Source of the DNA: Flavobacterium sp. 9R
Lineage (GTDB): Bacteria; Bacteroidota; Bacteroidia; Flavobacteriales; Flavobacteriaceae
Direction of reading: 5' to 3'
DNA: 64,000 bases
Assembly: GCF_902506345.1 (NCBI RefSeq)
Contig: NZ_LR733413.1
Span: 626,531 to 690,530, forward strand
Made by a program: the position numbers and the translations under genes. The notes under the pieces are model-generated. The model made no database searches. It saw only the letters and a list, made by a program, of their open reading frames with translations, and was not told where the DNA came from. Positions 49,942 to 59,947 of this stretch are shown here, one piece after another (position 1 is the first letter of the stretch; the number at the start of each line of letters is the position of its first letter).

Positions 49942-52941
49942 TTACAATTCTTCCATTGTATCGCATTCGTACTCAGGTTTGATCGTTTTCTTAGGAGCTT
50001 GTGTGGTCATTCCTTTGTTTTTTTCTAACAATAATTGACCAATCAATTGGGCTCTTTCTTTAGCATTTGCAGCTCTTTTAACTTCGTCAACTTGGCTATC
50101 AAAATAAACAACACCTTCGATTAGCGTTTTTTCTGCTTTAGCATAAATAGACAAAGGATTGTTGTTCCAAAGTACTACATCGGCATCTTTGCCTACTTTT
50201 ATGCTTCCCACTTTATCATCTATGTGTAATAATTTTGCAGGATTTAAAGTCACGAATTTCCAAGCTTCTTCTTCGGAGATATTACCATATTTTACCGCTT
50301 TTGCAGCTTCTTGGTTCAATCTTCTTGACATTTCAGCATCATCAGAATTGTAGGCTACTACTAATCCGTGGTTGTGCATAATCGCACCGTTTTGTGGAAT
50401 AGCATCGTTTACTTCGAATTTATAAGCCCACCAGTCAGAGAAAGTTGAGGCACCAACACCGTGCTCTTTCATTTTGTCAGCCACTTTGTATCCTTCAAGA
50501 ATGTGGGTATAGGTATTTACTTTGAAGCCCATTTTGTCCGCCACATTCATTAACATCAAGATTTCTGATTGTACATAAGAATGACAACTTATGAATCGTT
50601 TGTTGTTTAAAATTTCAGCTAAAGTTTGTAATTCCAAATCGGTTCTTGGTGCTTTTGTTTTGTCTTTTTTACCGCTTGCATTGAATTTTTTCCAAGCTAA
50701 GTCGTATTCTTTGGCTCTTTGAAAGTAATCCGTAAATACTTGTTCTACTCCCATACGAGTTTGAGGAAAACGAGTTGGATTCGCGTTACCCCAGTTGGAT
50801 TGTTTTACGTTTTCACCTAAGGCAAATTTGATGAATTTGGGTTGGTTTTTGTATAACAATTCTTCTGGTTCCATTCCCCATTTCCATTTTACGATAGCAG
50901 AACGTCCACCGATTGGGTTAGCAGAACCGTGTAGTAATTGTGATGTAGTAACACCTCCCGCTAAATCTCTGTAAATATTAATGTCTTCGGAGTTCACTAC
51001 GTCTTCGATAGTTACTTCGGCACTTGAGTTGTGTCCTCCCTCGTTTACACCATTCGAAATAGCAATGTGAGAGTGTTCGTCAATGATACCGCTAGTTAAG
51101 TGTTTTCCTTTGGCATCAATGATAGTAGCTCCACCATCAGAAAGGTTTTTTCCGATAGCAGCAATTTTACCGTTTTTAACCAATACGTCGGTTTGTTCTA
51201 GAATTCCTTCTTTTTCGTTTGTCCAAACGGTTGCATTTTTGAATAACAAGGTTTGAGCTTTTGGGATTTCAGTATTTCCGTATGCAATGTTTGGATAAGT
51301 AACAGGCTGAACCGCGAATGGTTTTTCAACGGCGCTTGAGTCTTTTACAATCTTAAATGGCGCAGTTTTTTTGGCATACCAAGTCACTTCTGAACCATTG
51401 TTTAAAATGGCTTTTCCAGATAAGTTTTCAGTAGTGTCTACCAAGCCATTCAGTCTTGAAAAATTGGTTTTTACATCGTCATTAGATTTAATTAATAACG
51501 TTACCCATTGATTCGCAAAAGTCAAATTCGATTTTACTTTCTTTTTATCAGCGGTTGTAATATCTGATTTTGGTTTGGCAACTTCTCCTTCAATTTTTAA
51601 TTTATAGGTTTCATTACTTACGGTCAAATCATATTCTCCTCGAATGTCTTTTACAGTCCAATCGTTAATCACATATTTATTGCCTTGTACCCAGTTTTCG
51701 AAAACTATGGTTTTTTCATCAAAAATGGCTCCTGAGGTAATGATGAAGTTGGCATAACTTCCTGTTTTTAAGCTTCCAATTTCATTACTTTTTCCAAGTA
51801 AAGCAGCTGGAGTAGTAGTCAAAGCTTCTAACGCTTTTGTCGGGTCAAAACCAAATTGAATGGCTTTTAATAAATTCCCTCTAAAGTCCTCTATCTTTTT
51901 TAATTTGTCTGTAGTTAATGCGAAAGTAATTCCGTTTTCAGATAGTACTTTTAAGTTGCTAGGTGCTTGATTCCAAAAACGTAAGTCAGCCAACTCCATT
52001 TGGTTCGCATTGAACGGATTTGAAACATCGTAAGCTTCTGGGAAGTTAATCGGGATGATAAAACTAGCATTCGTTTTTTTGATTTCTTGAATGCGTTCAA
52101 ATTCATTTCCAGCTCCTTTAAGGATATAATTTAAGCCAAATTCTTTTGCAATTTTTGAGGCTCTTAAACTATTCAATTTGTCTTCTGCTGTAAAAATTTG
52201 AACTAGTTTTTCGTTAGCAATCAATGCTTCTAATGATAAGTCTTTGTTGGAGGCATTCCCATTTTTGTACCATTCTTTATCGTGATACATTTGACGAAGC
52301 AAAGCCATCATTCCCATTAGCGAAGAAGGATAGGATTGATTGGTAGTTACGCTACGAGTAAAACCGAAGTGCTGGCTGGCTTTGTTGCTCAAAATTCGAT
52401 TGGTTTTATCGCTGTTATTCAAAGCAACTATGGCTCCAGTTCCTCTAGCAATACCATCTTGAATATGAGTACCTACTACACCAAATCCGGCTTTTAATAA
52501 TTCTTCAGCTTTGGTTTCGTCGTAAGCGAAAGTTTCGTAAGCATTGATTTCTGAGCGAATGTTTTCGTTCCAATAATAGCCTGCGCGTTTGGTATCATAA
52601 GAAGAACCTCTTTCGCCAGATGCCGCTCTTTTTGGTTTTTCAGCACCAAAACTAGTATACATATCGATGAAGGAAGGGTAAATTGATTTTCCTTCGGCAT
52701 CAATTATCATCGCGTTTTTGGGGATAGCAACTGAGTTTCCTGATGCTACTACTTTGCCATTTTGAATAAGTAAAGTTCCTTTTTCAATGACTTGAGTAGG
52801 GGTAACGTAGATTTTTACGTTGGTAAACGCAGTGTAATAGTTGTTTTTGTTTGGAATACTTTCGTTATTCGGAAAGTACTCTTGTGCTTGAGTTTTCGCT
52901 ATAAAAACACCAAAAAAGAGTAGGATTATAAGTTTTTTCAT
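49942..52941 (-). CDS. Exported tandem amidohydrolase, active C-terminal copy
   Basis: This 999-residue protein has a signal peptide ending near KTQAQ and two amidohydrolase-like units. The N-terminal unit (about 35-430) has the entry motif KSIYPSFIDMYTSFGA, where HxH is lost. The C-terminal unit (about 560-985) has KHLTSGIIDEHSHIA with intact HxH near residue 620, further His in SCHSYV and THILEGY, and an Asp in NSDDAEM. It probably hydrolyses an amide or cyclic imide, perhaps peptide-like, in the periplasm; the substrate is unknown. It leads an operon with a further amidohydrolase-like gene and the PH-domain gene. Confidence 0.88.
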   Translation of the reverse strand: MKKLIILLFFGVFIAKTQAQEYFPNNESIPNKNNYYTAFTNVKIYVTPTQVIEKGTLLIQNGKVVASGNSVAIPKNAMIIDAEGKSIYPSFIDMYTSFGAEKPKRAASGERGSSYDTKRAGYYWNENIRSEINAYETFAYDETKAEELLKAGFGVVGTHIQDGIARGTGAIVALNNSDKTNRILSNKASQHFGFTRSVTTNQSYPSSLMGMMALLRQMYHDKEWYKNGNASNKDLSLEALIANEKLVQIFTAEDKLNSLRASKIAKEFGLNYILKGAGNEFERIQEIKKTNASFIIPINFPEAYDVSNPFNANQMELADLRFWNQAPSNLKVLSENGITFALTTDKLKKIEDFRGNLLKAIQFGFDPTKALEALTTTPAALLGKSNEIGSLKTGSYANFIITSGAIFDEKTIVFENWVQGNKYVINDWTVKDIRGEYDLTVSNETYKLKIEGEVAKPKSDITTADKKKVKSNLTFANQWVTLLIKSNDDVKTNFSRLNGLVDTTENLSGKAILNNGSEVTWYAKKTAPFKIVKDSSAVEKPFAVQPVTYPNIAYGNTEIPKAQTLLFKNATVWTNEKEGILEQTDVLVKNGKIAAIGKNLSDGGATIIDAKGKHLTSGIIDEHSHIAISNGVNEGGHNSSAEVTIEDVVNSEDINIYRDLAGGVTTSQLLHGSANPIGGRSAIVKWKWGMEPEELLYKNQPKFIKFALGENVKQSNWGNANPTRFPQTRMGVEQVFTDYFQRAKEYDLAWKKFNASGKKDKTKAPRTDLELQTLAEILNNKRFISCHSYVQSEILMLMNVADKMGFKVNTYTHILEGYKVADKMKEHGVGASTFSDWWAYKFEVNDAIPQNGAIMHNHGLVVAYNSDDAEMSRRLNQEAAKAVKYGNISEEEAWKFVTLNPAKLLHIDDKVGSIKVGKDADVVLWNNNPLSIYAKAEKTLIEGVVYFDSQVDEVKRAANAKERAQLIGQLLLEKNKGMTTQAPKKTIKPEYECDTMEEL

Positions 52942-53161
52942 AATGGGTTGGTTAATTTATTTAAAAATACTAAAATTAATTACACTAAGTAGGGCTATTT
53001 CAATTTTAACGTCTGTTTCGAGTCGGATACTTTTTTTTGCTAAAATTTTATTTTTTTGTGACTTATTTTTTTAAGTTTTTGAGAATACTTTTTAAATTTA
53101 ACAAGTTGATTACTGTTATAGTGTCGAATTTTATTTTAATTTTATTTAAAAGATTATTTAT

Positions 53162-54697
53162 ATGCTCGTTAAAGTTTTTGGAAGTGCCGTTTTTGGGGTG
53201 GAAGCTACCACTATTACGGTAGAAGTTAATATTGATAATGGGGTAGGGTATCATTTGGTGGGATTGCCCGATAATGCTATTAAAGAAAGTAGTTATCGCA
53301 TTGCCGCCGCCCTCAAAAATAATGGGTATGCCTTGCCCGGAAAAAAGATTACCATTAATATGGCTCCGGCCGATTTACGAAAAGAAGGTTCTGCGTATGA
53401 TTTGACTTTGGCGGTGGGCATTTTAGTTGCTTCCTCACAGATTTCTACTGCTGTTTTGGATGAATATGTCATTATGGGTGAATTGTCTTTGGATGGAAGT
53501 TTGCAACCTATCAAAGGTGCATTGCCCATTGCTATAAAAGCCAAAGAAGAGGGATTTAAAGGTTTTTTTCTGCCAAAGCAAAATGTAAAAGAAGCCGCTA
53601 TAGTTGCAGGATTGGATGTGTATGGCGTTGAAAATGTGCAAGAAGTTATTGATTTTTTAGAAGGGAAAGGAACGCTTGAACCCACGAGAATTGATACAAG
53701 GGCAGAATTTTATAAAACCTTAGATTTTCCTGAATTTGATTTTTCGGATGTGAAGGGGCAAGAAAGTATTAAGCGTTGTATGGAAATTGCTGCTGCTGGT
53801 GGACATAATATTATTTTGATTGGACCTCCAGGCGCGGGAAAAACGATGCTAGCGAAACGTTTGCCTAGTATTTTGCCTCCAATGACACTCAGAGAAGCAC
53901 TTGAAACCACTAAAATTCATAGTGTTGCAGGCAAATTGAAAGAAGTAGGACTAATGAATCAAAGGCCTTTTAGGAGTCCGCATCATACTATTTCGAATGT
54001 GGCTTTGGTAGGCGGTGGGAGTTATCCTCAGCCGGGTGAAATTTCGATGGCGCATAATGGGGTATTGTTTTTGGATGAATTGCCCGAGTTTAAAAGGGAT
54101 GTTTTGGAAGTGATGCGACAACCTTTGGAAGATAGGGAAGTAACGATTTCTAGAGCGAAGTTTACGGTGACTTATCCTTCCTCGTTTATGTTGGTAGCGA
54201 GTATGAATCCAAGTCCGAGTGGGTTTTTTAATGACCCTAGTGCTCCTCAAACGTCTTCACCACACGAAATGCAACGCTATTTGAGTAAAATTTCTGGGCC
54301 GCTTTTGGATAGAATTGATATTCATATTGAAGTAACTCCTGTTCCTTTTGAGAAATTATCGGATGATAGAAAAGCTGAGAGTAGTGTGGATATTAGACAA
54401 CGAGTTACGGCTGCAAGAGAATTGCAAAGTCAACGTTTTGCATCGTTAGAAAATATTCATTATAACGCTCAAATGAACACGAAGCATATTCGGGAGTTTT
54501 GTGCTTTGGATGCTGCTTCAAAAGAGTTGTTGAAAACAGCTATGGAGCGATTGAATCTCTCGGCTAGAGCTTATGATAGAATTTTGAAAGTTTCTAGAAC
54601 TATTGCTGACCTTGAAGCGTCTCCCAACGTAATGTCCTTGCATATAGCCGAAGCAATACAATACCGTAGTTTGGATAGAGAGGGATGGTTGGGGTAA
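53162..54697 (+). CDS. YifB/ComM-family Mg-chelatase-like AAA ATPase
   Basis: This 511-residue cytosolic ATPase belongs to the YifB/ComM family. An N-terminal Lon-protease-like domain (about 20-165) is followed by a Mg-chelatase type AAA domain with Walker A GPPGAGKT at 221-228 and Walker B FLDELPEF, and then the C-terminal family domain. ComM is a helicase that aids branch migration during natural transformation. The same role is likely here, but no other competence genes are in the window. Confidence 0.94.
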   Translation: MLVKVFGSAVFGVEATTITVEVNIDNGVGYHLVGLPDNAIKESSYRIAAALKNNGYALPGKKITINMAPADLRKEGSAYDLTLAVGILVASSQISTAVLDEYVIMGELSLDGSLQPIKGALPIAIKAKEEGFKGFFLPKQNVKEAAIVAGLDVYGVENVQEVIDFLEGKGTLEPTRIDTRAEFYKTLDFPEFDFSDVKGQESIKRCMEIAAAGGHNIILIGPPGAGKTMLAKRLPSILPPMTLREALETTKIHSVAGKLKEVGLMNQRPFRSPHHTISNVALVGGGSYPQPGEISMAHNGVLFLDELPEFKRDVLEVMRQPLEDREVTISRAKFTVTYPSSFMLVASMNPSPSGFFNDPSAPQTSSPHEMQRYLSKISGPLLDRIDIHIEVTPVPFEKLSDDRKAESSVDIRQRVTAARELQSQRFASLENIHYNAQMNTKHIREFCALDAASKELLKTAMERLNLSARAYDRILKVSRTIADLEASPNVMSLHIAEAIQYRSLDREGWLG

Positions 54698-54736
54698 TTT
54701 TTTGGATGATTATTGATAAGCCAAATTGTTTCCTTT

Positions 54737-54810
54737 TAGCCCCGATCGTAGTGGAAATCCTTTGTTGCCGGTGTTCGGCAGCAAAGATTGCAGCGGAGAA
54801 CGGGTACCCT
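54737..54810 (+). repeat. Intergenic hairpin repeat, degenerate copy C
   Basis: The element starts AGCCCCGATCGTAGTGG and AAATCC, followed by a 10-bp stem CTTTGTTGCC / GGCAGCAAAG (54760-54769 and 54777-54786, one G-T pair), then GATTGCAGCGGAGAACGGG. Overall layout matches copies A and B but the right arm has several changes. Confidence 0.65.
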
Positions 54811-54840
54811 CTTTACAAGTAAGCCTATTGATACCGCTTC

Positions 54841-54886
54841 AAAAAAAAGAGCTATTTATTGAGGATAAATAGCTCTTTCGTTTTTT
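54841..54886. terminator. Bidirectional terminator between yifB and the metallopeptidase gene
   Basis: A 14-bp perfect stem (54846-54859 and 54865-54878; core GAGCTATTTAT / ATAAATAGCTC) with a 5-base loop, an A-run before and a T-rich run after. Confidence 0.88.
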
Positions 54887-54892
54887 TAAGAG

Positions 54893-55756
54893 TTACTGAA
54901 TGTAATTGAAGGTGTTGCCTTGTTTGATATCGCCGGATTGCAATCCTTTTTGAAACCAATACATTCGCTGCTCTGAGGTACCGTGAGTAAAGGAATCGGG
55001 TACAACTTGCCCTTGCATTTTCTTTTGGATGGCGTCGTCGCCTACGGCTTGTGCGGCGCTTAAGGCTTCCTCTATATCACCGGGTTCTAACATAGCGTTT
55101 GTTTTTTCGTTATAATTTGTCCAAAGACCCGCATAGAAATCGGCTTGGAGTTCTAAGGCTACAGATAGTTTGTTGGCTTCGGCTTCACTTTTTCCTTCTT
55201 GGAGTTGACGCATTTTGGTTGAAGTTCCCAATAGATTCTGAATGTGGTGCCCGTATTCATGACCAATTACGTAAGCCACAGCAAAGTCACCACCTTCAGC
55301 TCCAAATTTGGTTCTTAATTCCTCGAAAAAGGACATATCCATATAGATTTTTTTGTCGCCAGGGCAATAAAAAGGTCCAGAGGCTGAGCTGGCTCCACCA
55401 CAAGCGGTTTCAATTTGTCCGCTAAAAAGAACAATTTTTGCAGCTTCAAATTGAAGATTATTTTCTTGAAAAATTTTATTCCAAACATCTTCATTATCAG
55501 CTAGGATAGTTTTTACAAATTTGCCTTCTTCGATTTCGCTTGGCGTTAAATCTCTTTGTTCTGTAGGGGCACTTTGTGATTGGTTGTTGAATTGTTCTAA
55601 AACAGGCGTTATCATTTGTGCGTTTTCGCCACCAAAAATATTGACCAGTAAAATGATAATTCCGATGATACCTCCGCCTACGAGTGATTTCCCTCCGGTA
55701 GACATCCCTCGGCGGTCTTCCATATTATCGCTTTGTCTTCTTCCTTGCCATTTCAT
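54893..55756 (-). CDS. YpfJ-type neutral zinc metallopeptidase
   Basis: This 287-residue membrane-anchored protein belongs to the YpfJ / KPN_02809 family. A Gly-rich linker precedes a membrane helix (about 24-42), and the periplasmic domain has the HExxH zinc site as HEYGHH (His166, Glu167, His170). Family landmarks TACGGASSASGPFYCPGDKK and ELQADFYAG, with the third ligand region, are present. The natural substrate is unknown. A near-consensus -7 box (TAACTTTA at 55785-55792) lies between it and the upstream kinase gene. Confidence 0.92.
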   Translation of the reverse strand: MKWQGRRQSDNMEDRRGMSTGGKSLVGGGIIGIIILLVNIFGGENAQMITPVLEQFNNQSQSAPTEQRDLTPSEIEEGKFVKTILADNEDVWNKIFQENNLQFEAAKIVLFSGQIETACGGASSASGPFYCPGDKKIYMDMSFFEELRTKFGAEGGDFAVAYVIGHEYGHHIQNLLGTSTKMRQLQEGKSEAEANKLSVALELQADFYAGLWTNYNEKTNAMLEPGDIEEALSAAQAVGDDAIQKKMQGQVVPDSFTHGTSEQRMYWFQKGLQSGDIKQGNTFNYIQ

Positions 55757-55793
55757 AGTGTGTTGATTTTTATTTATTTAGGAATAAAGTTAG

Positions 55794-58700
55794 TTAATTT
55801 TTAGCAATCCATTTTAAAATTACTTCTTCAATAACTCCTTTTATTATAGGTTTTGGGATGTAGTCATTCATTCCCATTTTTAAACATTTTTTACGTTCTT
55901 CTTTCTCGGTTCCAGCGGTTATAGCAATAATGGGGATGTTTTTGCCGTTTATAAGGTTTCTAATGGCTTTTGTAGTTTCATAGCCATTCATTATTGGCAT
56001 TTGAATATCCATAAATACTAAAGTTGGATTTAGGTATTCGAATTGTTCTATGGCTTCTTTACCATTTAGGAATTCAAAGATTTCTACATCATAAAATAGG
56101 TTTTTGATGATTGTTTTGAGCAAGAGCATATTGATTTTGTTGTCTTCAACAATCATTATTTTTAGATTGGGAAACTCGTGTTTGACTTTATTTGTAATAA
56201 CTGTGCTGTGCTGTGCTGTTTTGGTGTTAGACTCTGTCTCTGCTGTGGTAATTTTGTTTGAAGTTTCTAGATCTATGTCGAAGTAAAACGTACTTCCTTT
56301 GTTGATTTGGCTTTCTAGTCGAAGTTTACTATTCATCAAGCTCAATAATTGATTGGAGATGGTTAGTCCAAGGCCAGTCCCTCCAAATTTTTTGGAAGTA
56401 GAACTGTCTTCTTGAGAGAAAGCATAGAATATTTTTTTCTTATTTTTTTCTAAAATTCCAATACCGGTATCAATAATTGCAAAACGTAAGGTTTGTTGTG
56501 CCTCATTATCTTTAGCGATTACATGGACCTCTAGTGTGATGCTTCCTTTTTCTGTAAATTTTACGGCATTGGCTAAAAGATTAATTAGAATTTGTTTTAA
56601 TCGAACGGCATCTACCCAGACAAATTTGGGTACTTCTGGAGCAATTTTCAAAAATAGATCTAATTTTTTTTGACTCGATTCGTAGAAAATGAGATCTATA
56701 GTTTGATTTAAAATTTCTATTAATTCCTGTTTTTCAATAAAAAGGTCAAGTTTACCTGCCTCAATTTTTGAAAAGTCCAATATGTCGTTGATGATATCCA
56801 ATAATGAGAGCGCCGATTGGTTTATCGTGGTCATGTATTTTTCTTGTGTGCGATTAAGATGGGTTTTCATCAGTAAATCGGTGAAGCCTATTATACCATT
56901 TAATGGGGTTCTGATTTCGTGACTCATATTGGCTAAGAAATCCGATTTGGCTTTGTTTGCTGCTTCTGCTAGTTCTTTTTCTTTGAGTATAGCTTCGGTT
57001 TCAATTTGATTGGTAATATCAAATAAAATTCCACCAACGTATTCTATACTATTTTCTTTTCTGATGGCGTCACTAAACTCTTCTATCCAAATATATTCAT
57101 TTGATTTTTTCTTGATGCGATAGCGGTCATGATAGGGTTTGCCTTCATTGAAGTTTCTGTTTTGATGCTCAATTACAAGTTCTTTGTCTTCTGGATGAAG
57201 TAGGTCCATTAAGGAGATTTTTTGCTCTAAAAAATCTAATTTTGAATAGCCTGTCAAGACTTCAATTGAGTCATTGAGGTATACTTTGGTTGCAAATTCA
57301 TCAAATTTAGAGAGATATACAGTTCCAGGAATATTGTTTGCGATGAGTTTGAATTTTTCTTCGCTTTTGTGAATTAGTTTTTCGTTTTTATCTCGCTCTA
57401 AAGCATAGGAAATATTACTTGCCAACGTTTTTAAAATAAAACTTTCTTCTTTTGACCAGTTTCTTTCATAAGTACAATCGTCCATTCCAATGAAACCACT
57501 AAATTCATCATTGTAAAAAATGGGAACAATCAATATAGATTTGATTTCATTATCTATAAGTAATCTTTTGAAAAAAGAATTCTTGAGTTTGCTAGTTTTA
57601 GTTTTAAGTAATTTTTTCTTTTTGGCTTTTGTGGTTATTTCATTTAAATGTTCCTCATTAAAATCTTGTAATTTGGTTATTTGTAATGGGATTCCTTTTT
57701 TTGCCCATTTGTATTTTTGGCTAATTAGTTTAGTATTTTGGTCTTTTTCATAATAGAATAAATGGTCAACTTGTGTGGCATTACCCATAATTTCAAAAGT
57801 ATCCGTAAACATTTCATTGAGACTTTTACTCAATAAGAATTTTTCTGTACATAGGGCCATTTCGGCTAGTAAATCACTTTTCTTTTGTAATTTTTTTTCG
57901 GCTTCAAATTGTTTTTGCGTTGCTATGGCAAGAGAGAGAATATCTGCAATGGTTCTGGCAAATGTCAAATCCTCTTGATCCCAATTGCGTTGTTCGTGTG
58001 TGGTTTCAAACGACAGGACACCAAGTAATTCACCATTGAGTAAAATTGGAGTGTCAATAGATGATTTTATATCATATATGCTGTAATAGGATTCGTAGAA
58101 TTCATTTGATTGAATATCTTCATTGACATTGTTTTTGTACAATTGAATTCCTTGTTTAATTTTTTGGGTATGTATGGGGTAGTTATCTTTTTTTAGAATA
58201 ATTTTTTTCCCAAAGGAGTTGGAATCTAGATAGTAAATGCATTCGCAAATAATTGTTTTTTCTCTGTACTTCCAATAACTAACTCGGTTAGAATTTGATA
58301 CAGTTGCTGCGTTTTCGATAATTAGGTTTATAATAGAATTGATGTACTCAAAATCCCTAAAATTGACTGTGAATAAGTTTTTTATGGTAGTATTATATAA
58401 TTCTATCTTTTCTTGTCTTTTGTTGCTTATCTGTTCATTTAGTTTGTTTTTTGTGATGTCACGACCAATACCGGAATACCCAATGATTTTTCCGTTTTCG
58501 TCTTTTCTAACAATTACTTTGAGAGATATCCAAATACTTTCATTGTACTTTGTGTTGATTGGGAATTCTACTAGCGGGAATTCTGTGTTTCTAATGAATA
58601 ATGTTTTGATTTCTTCATAATAATCATCTCTAATAATGGAGATGAAATTTTTGCCTAAAAGTTCATTTTCTTTGTATTGAAGTGTTTTTACAGAAAAGTC

Positions 58701-59825
58701 ATTGATAAAAGTAAAATTTCCTCTTATATTGGTTTCGAATATCAAATCATTTGCATTTTGAATAATATCTTTGTATTTATTATTTAAATTTCTTTGTTCG
58801 GTTACATCTTGCCCTATACCTACTATGACATTATCAGTAAATTTTTTATCTGTCCATTGAATAAATTTATAGGAACCATCTTTGCATTTCAGTTTTCGTA
58901 TGTAAACCTGACCGTCAACAAATACATCATGATAGGGGAGTCCAATAAAATCTGGATCTTCTGTTAATCTCCAAAATTCGTATCCCATAACTTCTTCATG
59001 GGTATAGCCTAAAATTGAAGCAATAGTTTCGCTACAATAAACTATTTCACCATGGTAATTGCAAGCAATCGTAAGTGAGTTTCCCTTATTGATGATTTCT
59101 TTGATGAAATTACTTTCTTTTGATAGCGTATCATCTATCTTTTTTCTGATGTAATTAACTGTTATAGCTATTAAAGCATTAATCGATAGATTTATTCCTA
59201 CGATTTTTGGGATTACTTCTAAAAGAGTTAATAGACTTAATAGCACTATTGTAAATCCAACAAAATAAACGTAGAGTTTTGATTTTTTTAAAATATCAAA
59301 TGATAAAAAGAGCATTATTGTAAAAGCAACTTTTGGAATAAAATCGGTTTGCTGTTCAATAACGTTGTAAGTAACATATATAAAATACATTATATAAGTA
59401 CCAGCAAAAATATTTTTGATATTATTGAAGAAGTAAGTTGATTTTTCAGCTAAAAAATAAGTTGTTACAATTAGAATTGATACAAGTGTATTTTGAAAAA
59501 GCAAACTTTTTGGCCTAACTTTAAAAAAATCAAATAGTAACTCTAAGGCGATAATAAATGTGCCAAAAAGGAGTAAATACAAGCGATATTCTGACTTTAA
59601 TAAGGCTTTGCCGCGTAAGTCTCTATTAGTTTTTATCTTCTTATAAGATTGGTAGATACATAAAAGTAAAACCAATACAAAAATAAATAGAAAAGGTTGT
59701 AAATCTTTATTACTAACGTTACCCAATAAAGATTTTAAATCACTACCCCATAGAACGAAAGACCAACTCTTGAGAGTTAGTTTCTGTATGATAGTATATA
59801 AAGTGTTGGTATACAATGCTATCAT
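55794..59825 (-). CDS. Membrane hybrid sensor histidine kinase (PAS-PAS-GAF-GAF-PAS-HK-REC)
   Basis: This 1343-residue inner-membrane sensor has six or seven membrane helices over residues 40-230. Next come two PAS domains (about 240-345 and 350-465), two GAF-like domains (about 480-650 and 665-825) and a third PAS with PAC (about 830-950). The kinase core has the phospho-acceptor His near residue 969 in NMSHEIRTPLNG and an ATPase domain with NLLANAVKFT, DTGIGI and GGTGLGL. It ends in a receiver domain with the Asp near 1274 in FMDIQMPIMNG. No separate response regulator is adjacent, so output may go through a phosphotransfer protein elsewhere. The signal is unknown. Confidence 0.92.
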   Translation of the reverse strand: MIALYTNTLYTIIQKLTLKSWSFVLWGSDLKSLLGNVSNKDLQPFLFIFVLVLLLCIYQSYKKIKTNRDLRGKALLKSEYRLYLLLFGTFIIALELLFDFFKVRPKSLLFQNTLVSILIVTTYFLAEKSTYFFNNIKNIFAGTYIMYFIYVTYNVIEQQTDFIPKVAFTIMLFLSFDILKKSKLYVYFVGFTIVLLSLLTLLEVIPKIVGINLSINALIAITVNYIRKKIDDTLSKESNFIKEIINKGNSLTIACNYHGEIVYCSETIASILGYTHEEVMGYEFWRLTEDPDFIGLPYHDVFVDGQVYIRKLKCKDGSYKFIQWTDKKFTDNVIVGIGQDVTEQRNLNNKYKDIIQNANDLIFETNIRGNFTFINDFSVKTLQYKENELLGKNFISIIRDDYYEEIKTLFIRNTEFPLVEFPINTKYNESIWISLKVIVRKDENGKIIGYSGIGRDITKNKLNEQISNKRQEKIELYNTTIKNLFTVNFRDFEYINSIINLIIENAATVSNSNRVSYWKYREKTIICECIYYLDSNSFGKKIILKKDNYPIHTQKIKQGIQLYKNNVNEDIQSNEFYESYYSIYDIKSSIDTPILLNGELLGVLSFETTHEQRNWDQEDLTFARTIADILSLAIATQKQFEAEKKLQKKSDLLAEMALCTEKFLLSKSLNEMFTDTFEIMGNATQVDHLFYYEKDQNTKLISQKYKWAKKGIPLQITKLQDFNEEHLNEITTKAKKKKLLKTKTSKLKNSFFKRLLIDNEIKSILIVPIFYNDEFSGFIGMDDCTYERNWSKEESFILKTLASNISYALERDKNEKLIHKSEEKFKLIANNIPGTVYLSKFDEFATKVYLNDSIEVLTGYSKLDFLEQKISLMDLLHPEDKELVIEHQNRNFNEGKPYHDRYRIKKKSNEYIWIEEFSDAIRKENSIEYVGGILFDITNQIETEAILKEKELAEAANKAKSDFLANMSHEIRTPLNGIIGFTDLLMKTHLNRTQEKYMTTINQSALSLLDIINDILDFSKIEAGKLDLFIEKQELIEILNQTIDLIFYESSQKKLDLFLKIAPEVPKFVWVDAVRLKQILINLLANAVKFTEKGSITLEVHVIAKDNEAQQTLRFAIIDTGIGILEKNKKKIFYAFSQEDSSTSKKFGGTGLGLTISNQLLSLMNSKLRLESQINKGSTFYFDIDLETSNKITTAETESNTKTAQHSTVITNKVKHEFPNLKIMIVEDNKINMLLLKTIIKNLFYDVEIFEFLNGKEAIEQFEYLNPTLVFMDIQMPIMNGYETTKAIRNLINGKNIPIIAITAGTEKEERKKCLKMGMNDYIPKPIIKGVIEEVILKWIAKN

Positions 59826-59947
59826 TCTAGTATTGGGCTTGTGGTACTTTATTTATGCCTAGAAAAAGGATGCTAAAAATAGGATATTATGTCATATGTA
59901 TATACTAAAATAGTTAAAAATGTATAAAAGAATATTTTTTTTAATAC

